Positions 1 to 6,135 of a DNA stretch of 9,411 bases are shown in pieces. How positions within the stretch are numbered: the first letter of the stretch is position 1; each line of letters starts with the position of its first letter. This stretch comes from Rickettsiales bacterium (GTDB lineage: Bacteria; Pseudomonadota; Alphaproteobacteria; TMED127): NCBI GenBank assembly GCA_002706585.1, contig PALU01000048.1:2326-11736 (forward strand), read 5' to 3'. Below the pieces are notes generated by a model. The model had not been told where the DNA came from. It saw only the letters and a program-made list of their open reading frames with translations, and ran no database searches. A program made the position numbers and the translations under genes.

Positions 1-363
1 ACATCTGGACGTTTAGATGGTTTAGAAGTTGATGCTTCTGGAACAGTTAGAGCTAACTATACAAATGGTCAGAACAATCCACTTGGAAAAATTGTTCTAG
101 CAAACTTTAACAACCAAAACGGTTTGAAGCAAATTGGTAATGCAACTTATGTTGAAACAGCGGTTTCTGGTACAGCAACAGTTGGTGAAGCAGGTGCTGA
201 AGGTTTTGGAACAGTTTTATCTGGTTCATTAGAAAGATCAAATGTTGATATTACTGAAGAGCTAGTTAACCTAATTACTGCTCAAAGAAACTTCCAAGCA
301 AATGCTAAATCAATTGAAACAACTGCTGCTACTACCCAGGCAATTGTGAATATTAGAATGTAA
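1..363 (+). CDS. flgE: Flagellar hook protein FlgE, C-terminal part (5' end outside window)
   Basis: The first 363 bases read open in frame 1 and end in TAA. They encode the last 120 residues of a flagellar hook protein, which polymerises outside the cell into the flexible joint between basal body and filament. The C-terminal part carries the flagellar rod/hook signature: a GSLERSNVDITEELVNLI stretch followed by AQRNFQANAKSIETT and a final QAIVNIRM. In this family that segment forms the coiled D0 helix. The upstream visible part (GRLDGLEVDASGTVRANYTN, then NPLGKIVLANF) matches the FlgE beta domain that precedes it. FlgG ends similarly, but the family would then sit after flgF, whereas here it lies 33 nt before flgF, as FlgE does in the usual flg operon. 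The reading frame is already open at base 1, so the true start lies outside the window. Confidence 0.9.
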   Translation, partial: TSGRLDGLEVDASGTVRANYTNGQNNPLGKIVLANFNNQNGLKQIGNATYVETAVSGTATVGEAGAEGFGTVLSGSLERSNVDITEELVNLITAQRNFQANAKSIETTAATTQAIVNIRM

Positions 364-396
364 TTAAAAATCTAGTTTGAAAGGTTAGTTAAACTT

Positions 397-1185
397 ATGG
401 ATAGAATGGCACAAACAGCTTTAAATAGCTTAAAAATGTTGATGGAGAATCAAACTGCCACTGCACATAATTTAGCTAACCTAACAACACCTGGTTACAG
501 ACAAGACGTAGTAACAGACTTTAGTTCTATATATCTTGATAGACAAAAAGGTATGGAACCCAGAATAGTTTCATCCAGGAATACTGGAGGTTTTTCTGTT
601 GAACAAGGTGTACTAGAAAGTACACAAAACCCTTTAGATTTGGCTATAGGTAATGATGGATATTTTGTTATACAACCAAAAGACGGATCCCCTGCTCTTT
701 CAAGACGTGGTGATTTACAAACAAGCGAAAACGGTGAACTTTTGGATGGAGCTGGGAATCAAATGTTAGATGATGGTTTACAACCAATAGTTGTTCCAGC
801 TTTTAGAGAAATAACAATATCTCCTCAAGGTGAGATTTTTATTCAGCCAATTGGAGGTGAACCTGGAGGATTACCAATTCCTGTTGGAATTTTGGCAACT
901 TATGTTCCTGAAGAAGAAGTAAGATTAAAAAAATCATTAGATGGTCACATAAGAATTGAGCCTATTATTAATGAAGATGGTACCACCGAAGAAATTAATA
1001 TCGAACCCAATCAACAAGCTAAGCTTGTAAACGGTTTTTTAGAAAAAAGTAATGTGAATGCAATAGCTGAGATGGTAAATACTATAGATCAACAAAGAAA
1101 ATTTGAAATGCATATAAAATTTATTCAGATGGCTGAAGAACTTGATTCTGTTGGCACATCACTCATGAGACTTCCTGGAATGTAA
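397..1185 (+). CDS. flgF: Flagellar basal-body rod protein FlgF
   Basis: This 262-residue protein is a proximal-rod component of the flagellar basal body, exported through the flagellar type III apparatus and assembled in the periplasm. The N-terminus has the rod-protein motif (HNLANLTTPGYR, residues 24-35) and the middle has NPLDLAIGNDGYFVIQ (78-93), seen in FlgE/F/G proteins. The C-terminus has GFLEKSNVNAIAEMVNTI (213-230) followed by QQRKFEMHIK. The opening MDRM, the SNVNA form of the C-terminal signature and the length of about 250 residues favour FlgF over FlgG. The ATG at 397 is preceded by GAAAGG (379-384), a usable although slightly distant ribosome binding site. It lies 33 nt after the flgE stop and is surely co-transcribed with it. 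Unusually, flgG does not follow. Confidence 0.92.
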   Translation: MDRMAQTALNSLKMLMENQTATAHNLANLTTPGYRQDVVTDFSSIYLDRQKGMEPRIVSSRNTGGFSVEQGVLESTQNPLDLAIGNDGYFVIQPKDGSPALSRRGDLQTSENGELLDGAGNQMLDDGLQPIVVPAFREITISPQGEIFIQPIGGEPGGLPIPVGILATYVPEEEVRLKKSLDGHIRIEPIINEDGTTEEINIEPNQQAKLVNGFLEKSNVNAIAEMVNTIDQQRKFEMHIKFIQMAEELDSVGTSLMRLPGM

Positions 1186-1352
1186 CTACTGAATAAGTAG
1201 AGATTCAAACTGTTTAAAAATTTTAAATTTTTTTCATCAATATTATACTTAATTAAACTTTCTTTTAATTTTTTTATCTTTTTTTCTAAGTGATTATTGA
1301 CATAACGCTGATTTTCATCCAACTTGGCAAATTCACTAAATCTTTCAGGCAT
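1125..1352 (-). CDS. Possible small hypothetical protein, convergent with and overlapping flgF
   Basis: An open frame of 75 codons runs on the reverse strand from the ATG at 1352; an upstream TTG at 1370 would add six residues. It fills most of the gap after flgF and ends 61 bases inside the antisense of flgF. Residues 1-45 or so (MPERFSEFAKLDENQRYVNN, then a lysine-rich stretch HLEKKIKKLKESL) would form a charged, amphipathic helix that could be a short coiled coil. The tail antisense to flgF is low-complexity and unconvincing (TESSSSAI). No clear Shine-Dalgarno sequence precedes either start. I do not recognise a family. A long stop-free frame in such AT-rich sequence is slightly suggestive, but this could equally be a chance reading frame. 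Confidence 0.33.
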   Translation of the reverse strand: MPERFSEFAKLDENQRYVNNHLEKKIKKLKESLIKYNIDEKNLKFLNSLNLYLFSSYIPGSLMSDVPTESSSSAI

Positions 1353-1386
1353 CGATGAATATGATAACAATAAAAAATAAAAATGT

Positions 1387-2247
1387 ATGGAAGTTTTAAT
1401 TTGCGTAATTTCTGGTTTTTTTTGGGCATTATTTGATCTTACAAGAAAACTTAGTCTAAAATTTTTTTCACCAAAATCAATCTTAATTTGTTTGATGTTA
1501 ATGCAATCAATTTTATTTTTAGTATGGACATTTTATACTGACTTTTCTCTTGATTTAAAAAACTATTTAATACCTAGCTGCCTATTAATTATCATTGGTG
1601 TTATCTCTGCACTACTTTTTTTAAAAGCAATTTCAAATTCTGAATTAAGTTTGACAATTCCCCTTCTCTCTTTTACACCACTTTTTAGTGCAGTATTATC
1701 TTATTTTCTTTTAAATGAAAAATTGACTGCAATTCAATATTTTGCAATCTCTTTTATAATCATAGGAGCCTTAATTCTTTATTCCTCAAGTTTTAAAATT
1801 TCATCTATTTTTCAAAGTATCATTACAATTAAAGAAAATTTAAGTGCAAAAATTATGATAATAGTTGCATTCTCATGGAGTATAACTCCAATTCTAGATA
1901 AGATTTCATTAAAGTATAGTTCTATAAATATTCACGGTTTGTTTCAGTCATTAGGAATGCTTCTTATTCTAATATTTTTTTCAATACCTGAAATTAAAAA
2001 ATTAAAACAATTCAAAATTAATAAAATTAATTTAATTTTACTAACTATTTTTATAGGAATAACTGCTACAATTCTTCAATTTTATGCAATTTTAAATAAT
2101 TATGTTCCAATCATGGAAGCAATAAAAAGGACTATTGGTCAATTTGGATCATTGTTTTTCGGATACTTTGTTTTTAAGGAAAAAATTACATCTCAAAAGA
2201 TTGTAGGATTGATTTTCTTGTCAGTTGGAATATTGAATATTATTTAA
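1387..2247 (+). CDS. EamA/DMT-superfamily membrane transporter
   Basis: This is a 286-residue, very hydrophobic integral membrane protein with about ten predicted membrane segments, the usual size and layout of drug/metabolite transporters built from two EamA repeats. The first repeat ends near residue 132 with a characteristic helix-loop pattern (SFTPLFSAVLSYFLLNEKLT at 95-114, then a final hydrophobic helix IIIGALILY). The second repeat ends similarly, with GQFGSLFFGYFVFKEKIT (251-268) and GLIFLSVGILNII. The conserved acidic residue in the loop is present in both repeats (E111 and E265). The substrate cannot be told; family members export amino acids, metabolites or drugs. The ATG at 1387 is the first start after an in-frame TAA at 1378, and no Shine-Dalgarno sequence precedes it. 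The neighbour on the other strand is convergent, with 14 nt between the stop codons. Confidence 0.85.
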   Translation: MEVLICVISGFFWALFDLTRKLSLKFFSPKSILICLMLMQSILFLVWTFYTDFSLDLKNYLIPSCLLIIIGVISALLFLKAISNSELSLTIPLLSFTPLFSAVLSYFLLNEKLTAIQYFAISFIIIGALILYSSSFKISSIFQSIITIKENLSAKIMIIVAFSWSITPILDKISLKYSSINIHGLFQSLGMLLILIFFSIPEIKKLKQFKINKINLILLTIFIGITATILQFYAILNNYVPIMEAIKRTIGQFGSLFFGYFVFKEKITSQKIVGLIFLSVGILNII

Positions 2248-2261
2248 GTAAAAATTGAAAA

Positions 2262-3413
2262 TTACATAACTGGAAAAAGAAAATTTTTAGACCCAAATTT
2301 CTTTTCTAATTTGAAAAATTTAGGTTTGTAAAAATAACCATTAAAATTTGAATGCATTGTAAATGAATATGCTCCCATTTGACCTATTTCAATATAGTCA
2401 CCTTTGTTAGTACTTTCTGGTAAATAAAACGGACTCTCAATAAAATCTTTTGAGTCACAGGTTGGTCCATAAAAAGTATAAGGTATTAATTTCTCATTTC
2501 TAATTTTTATATTAATTAACCTTACTGAATGTTGAATTTTTTTATTATTTAGATCACGGAGCGATCCATAAATTCCATCGTTGATATAAAGCTTAAAATT
2601 TTTCCTAAGTTCAACCCTTACAATGTAAGATAAACAATCTGAAACAATTGCTCTTCCAGGTTCAGACAATAAAGTAACATTTTTGTCTAAAAAATTATTT
2701 GCTATCTCATTTTTTATTGTTTTAAAATATTCTTTTAATGATAATGATGATGTATTAGGATATTTCGATGGAAATCCACCTCCAACATTTACATAATCAA
2801 TCTTAATTCCACTATCTTTTAAAATTTTAGATACTAATTTAATTCCAATTTTATAAGCTTTTGGATTCATGCACTGTGATCCAGGATGAAATGAAATCCC
2901 TGTTTTTAGTGATTTTTTTTTTATTTTCTTAATAAGGTTTGAAGCATCTTCTTTATTAATACCAAATTTATCTGAAAGGTTTATAAGAGAGAAATTATTT
3001 GGTATGGATATCCTTAAGTGCAATTTTAAATCATTGGCCTTGTTTGTTACATTTAAAATTTTATGTAATTCATTCTCATCATCAAGACAAAAATGTCTTA
3101 TATTATATTTGTAGTAGGCCTGTGAAATAGAATTTTCTGACTTAACTGGATTCATAAAATAAATTTCAGATTTTAAAAACAGATTTCTTAAAATTTTAAT
3201 CTCATTTAATGAAGCAGCGTCAAAAGAATCCAAACCCATCTGATGAATAAGTTTCAAAATAAATTCAGAAGGATTAGCTTTAACAGCATACAAAACTTTT
3301 CCTGGAAAACTTTTTAAAAAGATACTAACATTTTTATTTAATGCTTTTTGATTAAATAAGAAGAATGGGTTATTTGGTATACTAGAGAAAAATTTATTAT
3401 AATCTTGAAGCAC
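2262..3413 (-). CDS. Fold-III PLP-dependent decarboxylase, ornithine (or lysine/ornithine) decarboxylase type
   Basis: This 383-residue alanine-racemase-fold decarboxylase would release CO2 from a basic amino acid, most likely ornithine to putrescine, in the cytosol; it feeds polyamine synthesis. The PLP lysine is K45 in YAVKANP. It is followed by FDAAS (64-68), the SFHPGSQ loop with H176, the phosphate-binding glycines of VNVGGGFP (208-215), EPGRAIV (251-257) and NDGIYGSLRD (278-287). The active-site cysteine is C319 in YGPTCDSKD (315-323), which takes the ornithine-decarboxylase form rather than the diaminopimelate-decarboxylase form; GAYS (347-350) completes the PLP site. The length matches short bacterial ODCs. 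Lysine or dual specificity cannot be excluded. The frame starts at GTG (3413), with no other in-frame start before the PLP lysine and no clear ribosome binding site. An out-of-frame ATG lies 7 nt upstream. Confidence 0.87.
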   Translation of the reverse strand: MLQDYNKFFSSIPNNPFFLFNQKALNKNVSIFLKSFPGKVLYAVKANPSEFILKLIHQMGLDSFDAASLNEIKILRNLFLKSEIYFMNPVKSENSISQAYYKYNIRHFCLDDENELHKILNVTNKANDLKLHLRISIPNNFSLINLSDKFGINKEDASNLIKKIKKKSLKTGISFHPGSQCMNPKAYKIGIKLVSKILKDSGIKIDYVNVGGGFPSKYPNTSSLSLKEYFKTIKNEIANNFLDKNVTLLSEPGRAIVSDCLSYIVRVELRKNFKLYINDGIYGSLRDLNNKKIQHSVRLINIKIRNEKLIPYTFYGPTCDSKDFIESPFYLPESTNKGDYIEIGQMGAYSFTMHSNFNGYFYKPKFFKLEKKFGSKNFLFPVM

Positions 3414-3493
3414 CAGTCATATTTTTAAAATTATTTCATAGATTTATATTCTATTTTTTTTAGAACTAAAGCAAAATTATTATTTTATTTTTA

Positions 3494-3499
3494 TATAAT
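3494..3499 (+). promoter_or_regulatory. Possible -10 element upstream of the peroxiredoxin gene
   Basis: A perfect TATAAT lies 18 nt before the peroxiredoxin ATG, which would give a leader of roughly a dozen bases. No recognisable -35 hexamer lies at the right distance, and the 104-base divergent gap is so AT-rich that this match could be chance. The rest of the gap (3414-3517) shows no other structure I can support. Confidence 0.25.
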
Positions 3500-3517
3500 T
3501 TTTTGTAAAATGATAAT

Positions 3518-4180
3518 ATGTCACTTTTAAGAATTAATGATATAGCACCTAATTTTGAGGCTAACACTACTCATGGAAAAATCTCTTTTCATGATTGGTT
3601 ATCTGAAAGTTGGGGTATTTTATTTTCTCATCCAAAAGATTTTACACCAGTATGTACCACTGAATTAGGGTATATGGCCAAAATTGAAAAAGAATTTTCG
3701 AAACGAAATTGCAAAATAATTGGGCTTAGTGTTGATTCACTTGACGACCACGAAAAATGGTCAATCGATATTGAAGAAACCCAAGGTGCCAAAGTAAATT
3801 ATCCTATGATTTCTGATGAAGATCTTTCAATAGCAAAACTTTATAATATGTTACCTGTAGAAGAAGTTAATGATGGAAATAGGACAGCCATGACAAATGC
3901 AACTGTTAGATCAATTTTTCTTATAGATCCTAATAAAAAAATAAGAATGATGCTCACATATCCAATGACAACTGGACGAAATTTTGATGAGATTTTAAGG
4001 GTACTTGATTCAATTCAACTCACTAGCGAGAATAAAGTAGCTACACCTGCCAATTGGAAGAAAGATGATGAAGTAATAATTGTACCAGCTGTATCTGATG
4101 AAGAAGCAAAAGAACTTTTTGGTGAATTCAAAAAAATAAAACCATATTTGAGGTACACTAAAGTTGATTCAAATGATTAG
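3518..4180 (+). CDS. Peroxiredoxin of the 1-Cys (Prx6) type
   Basis: This 220-residue cytosolic thiol peroxidase would reduce hydrogen peroxide and organic hydroperoxides. The active-site motif PKDFTPVCTTE (39-49) contains the peroxidatic cysteine C46 with P39 and T43; the family arginine is R131 in TVRSIFLID. The C-terminal extension ATPANWKKDDEVIIVPAVSD (175-194) is typical of the Prx6 subfamily. The only other cysteine is C65, which is not where a resolving cysteine sits in 2-Cys enzymes, so a 1-Cys mechanism using an external thiol is likely. The ATG at 3518 gives the expected N-terminus (LRINDIAPNFEANTT). It diverges from the decarboxylase gene. Its last 23 bases overlap the end of the DUF2256 gene on the other strand, which places it tail to tail with the photolyase operon. 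Confidence 0.93.
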   Translation: MSLLRINDIAPNFEANTTHGKISFHDWLSESWGILFSHPKDFTPVCTTELGYMAKIEKEFSKRNCKIIGLSVDSLDDHEKWSIDIEETQGAKVNYPMISDEDLSIAKLYNMLPVEEVNDGNRTAMTNATVRSIFLIDPNKKIRMMLTYPMTTGRNFDEILRVLDSIQLTSENKVATPANWKKDDEVIIVPAVSDEEAKELFGEFKKIKPYLRYTKVDSND

Positions 4181-4295
4181 AGCATTTTTTTGAACAATAT
4201 TTAACCTGCGCCCAATCTTTTTTCCATTTTTTTCTCCAGTAAAATTGTCTATTACAGATAACACAATTTTTTTTTGGAAGATTATTTTTTTTCAT
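4158..4295 (-). CDS. Small DUF2256 protein, four-cysteine putative metal-binding, photolyase-associated
   Basis: Reading the reverse strand from the ATG at 4295 gives a 45-residue basic protein ending in TAG at 4158-4160. It carries NLPKKNCVICNRQFYWRKKW (residues 5-24), then WAQVKYCSKKC (28-38). This is the full DUF2256 signature: C11 and C14 as a CxxC pair, the aromatic and basic WRKKW core, and C34 and C38 as CxxxC. The four cysteines probably bind zinc. The biochemical role is unknown; DUF2256 genes are known from many genomes beside cryptochrome/photolyase genes, as here. The ATG lies inside the end of the DUF393 gene (14-nt overlap), which implies translational coupling. The 3' end overlaps the peroxiredoxin gene by 23 bases on the opposite strand. 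No terminator is visible after it. Confidence 0.9.
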   Translation of the reverse strand: MKKNNLPKKNCVICNRQFYWRKKWKKDWAQVKYCSKKCSNHLNQL

Positions 4296-4647
4296 TATTT
4301 TTATTTAGTTCAAGGTTTTTTAAAAATAAAAAGTAAGCAACTATTTCGTAAAAAATATTAAAAAAAAAAAAAAATATTTTTATACTAAAAATTTTATATA
4401 AAAATTTATATCTAGGAATGTTTTTCCAAACTATTAAAAAAGCTTTAGCACCACTAAAAACTTTTCCTTTATCAATTACATGTAATCTTCTTAGAAGTTG
4501 TCTATTCGATTTAGTAGTGATCTTTTCTGCATCTTTATTATTTGTAATATCAATCCATTTAAAATTATTGTTACATATTCTTTTATAATGATTGATTTCT
4601 ACCTTGCAGATATTACAAGAATTGTTAAAAAAAACTCTAATTTTCAT
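4282..4647 (-). CDS. DCC-family (DUF393) thiol-disulfide oxidoreductase-like protein
   Basis: This 121-residue protein belongs to the DUF393/DCC family, named for its N-terminal DxxCxxC-type motif and thought to have thioredoxin-like redox activity. Here the motif is FFNNSCNICKVEI, with C11 and C14; the usual acidic residue before the cysteines is Asn. Later family landmarks are RRLHVIDKGKVFSGAKAF (53-70) and the hydrophobic end FYEIVAYFLFLKN. The start is the ATG at 4647, not the longer frame opening at 4704. It has AGGA upstream at a reasonable distance and puts the Cys motif right after a short beta strand, as in the family. It overlaps the end of the PhrB-like gene by 11 nt. Residues F92-F96 are encoded by a run of 15 identical bases, yet the frame is correct on both sides. 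DUF393 genes are often found beside photolyase genes; its partner is unknown. Confidence 0.86.
   Translation of the reverse strand: MKIRVFFNNSCNICKVEINHYKRICNNNFKWIDITNNKDAEKITTKSNRQLLRRLHVIDKGKVFSGAKAFLIVWKNIPRYKFLYKIFSIKIFFFFFNIFYEIVAYFLFLKNLELNKNNEKK
4360..4374. repeat. 15-base mononucleotide run (A on +, T on coding strand) inside the DUF393 gene
   Basis: Fifteen consecutive A on the plus strand correspond exactly to five TTT codons for F92-F96 of the DUF393 protein. Runs this long are prone to replication, transcription and sequencing slippage. A change of one base would alter the last 25 or so residues and where ribosomes terminate relative to the downstream DUF2256 start. Confidence 0.95.
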
Positions 4648-6133
4648 TTGTATTTTTCCTAATAAACTCGTTAGCCGCAAAATAAATTTTTTCTTTTCTG
4701 TCATTTTTCATCTTTTCTAAAACTCTTACCATCATTGAAAGTCTGGGATTTTTTAAAAAAAAATTTTTATTTTTTTCTATAAACTTCCAATATAAACCGT
4801 CCATAATATCGCACCAAGGTCCTTTTTTAAAATCCATCATTTTAAGAAAATACGAAGAACCACAAATATATGGCTTAGTAGCAAAAATACCACCATCACT
4901 AAATAAACCCATTCCATAAACATTAGGCTTCATAACCCAATCAGATGAATCTATAAACATTTCCATAAACCATTTATAAACTTCTTTTGGGTTGATCTCG
5001 CATAAATTCATAATATTTGCAATTATCATAAGTCTTTCAATATGATGAGTCCAACCATGATGGATTGCATTTTTAATAGAAAAATCTAAGGGTATCAAAC
5101 CTGTAGTTCCATTGTACCATGATGAATTCATTTGACGTTTATGACCAAAAAAATTAACTTTTTCCATTTCTTCACTAAAGTTTTGATAAATCCCTCTAAT
5201 AAATTCACGCCATCCAATTATTTGACGAACATATCCTTCAAAAGAATTCAATTTTATTTTAGGAAGTTTGTTATCAAAGAGTTTTTCAAGAATTTCATTT
5301 GGTGTTATTAATCCAAGATTAATTAAAGGACTTAAAGCTGAGTGGAATAAAATATTATCTCTTTGATCTACAGCATCCTCAAAATCACCAAAAAAACTAA
5401 TCTTGTTTTTTAAAAAATTATCAAAACATTTCCATGAATCTTTTCTTGTTGTTCCAATCCAAAAACTGTCAACTGAACCAGGGTGATTAGAAAATTCTTT
5501 TTCAACAATTTTTTTTATCTCTTTTGTATGATTAGTTTGAGTAAATGAAAATTTTTTTGGTAATTCAACATTCTTGGGTAATTTTTTTCTATTCTCCTCG
5601 TCAAAACTCCATTTTCCTCCAAGAGGTTTTTTATCGTCATCAATTAAAATTCTATGTTTAATTCTTTGCTCCTTATAAAAATTTGCCATAAATGGTTTTT
5701 TTACTTTTGAAAGATAGTTTTTAAATTCTTCTCTGGAATTTAAAAACATTGGGGATATAAGATAATTAATTTTTACCTTTTTGGAGAGTTTTTGGTAAAT
5801 TTTTTTTTCAAACGGTTTATCTTCGATTTCAAATATTGAAATTTCTTCAATTTTTTTCTCTTTTAACTGATATTTTAACTTTTCTATGTAATCAAGTTTA
5901 AAATCTCTATCATTTATTTTTTTATAGATAACTGAAAAAGAATTTTTTCTTAATTCATCTGCAAAGGATCTCATAGCAGACAAAAATAAAATTATCTTAT
6001 GCTTATGATGCTTTTCATATGTACAAAGACCATAATCTTCAGCCATAAAGAAAACGTGATCCTTTTTAAATTTTTCAAAAAAATTTAAATTAAATAACTG
6101 GTTTCCAAGAATTATAAATAATTTTCTTTTCAT
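4637..6133 (-). CDS. PhrB-like cryptochrome/photolyase (bacterial (6-4)/FeS-BCP family), variant lacking two cluster cysteines
   Basis: This 498-residue protein matches the PhrB/CryB-related family: flavoproteins that repair (6-4) photoproducts or act as photoreceptors. The N-terminal antenna domain opens with FIILGNQLF and continues with FMAEDYG. A family landmark, GKWSFDEENRKKLP, lies at 173-186. The C-terminal FAD-binding helical domain has EGYVRQIIGWREFIRGIY (299-316), the histidine-rich active site HHGWTHHIERLMI (358-370) and SDGGIFATKPYICGSSY (412-428). Typical members bind a 4Fe-4S cluster through one cysteine plus a CxxC and a further cysteine. Here C378 (NLCEINP) and C441 (PWCDIMDGLYW) align with the first and last. 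The CxxC stretch reads DFKKGPW (434-440), so two ligands seem missing. The ATG at 6133 is 2 nt after the photolyase stop, so the genes are co-translated. Lesion specificity cannot be read from sequence. Confidence 0.88.
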   Translation of the reverse strand: MKRKLFIILGNQLFNLNFFEKFKKDHVFFMAEDYGLCTYEKHHKHKIILFLSAMRSFADELRKNSFSVIYKKINDRDFKLDYIEKLKYQLKEKKIEEISIFEIEDKPFEKKIYQKLSKKVKINYLISPMFLNSREEFKNYLSKVKKPFMANFYKEQRIKHRILIDDDKKPLGGKWSFDEENRKKLPKNVELPKKFSFTQTNHTKEIKKIVEKEFSNHPGSVDSFWIGTTRKDSWKCFDNFLKNKISFFGDFEDAVDQRDNILFHSALSPLINLGLITPNEILEKLFDNKLPKIKLNSFEGYVRQIIGWREFIRGIYQNFSEEMEKVNFFGHKRQMNSSWYNGTTGLIPLDFSIKNAIHHGWTHHIERLMIIANIMNLCEINPKEVYKWFMEMFIDSSDWVMKPNVYGMGLFSDGGIFATKPYICGSSYFLKMMDFKKGPWCDIMDGLYWKFIEKNKNFFLKNPRLSMMVRVLEKMKNDRKEKIYFAANEFIRKNTNEN

Positions 6134-6135
6134 CT

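Noticed and set aside
1211..1234. A/T-only near-palindrome followed by T residues after flgF, possible terminator
   Set aside because: The stem would be about five A-T pairs with no G-C, too weak to call in this AT-rich background.
1297..1325. Perfect -35-like TTGACA at 1297-1302 before the transporter gene
   Set aside because: No -10-like hexamer lies 16-18 bases downstream. The nearest good one (TATGAT, 1360-1365) is far too distant.
4648..4704. N-terminal extension of the DUF393 protein from an upstream start
   Set aside because: The extra 19 codons lie inside the PhrB-like gene. The internal ATG at 4647 has an AGGA ribosome site and gives the family's normal N-terminus.
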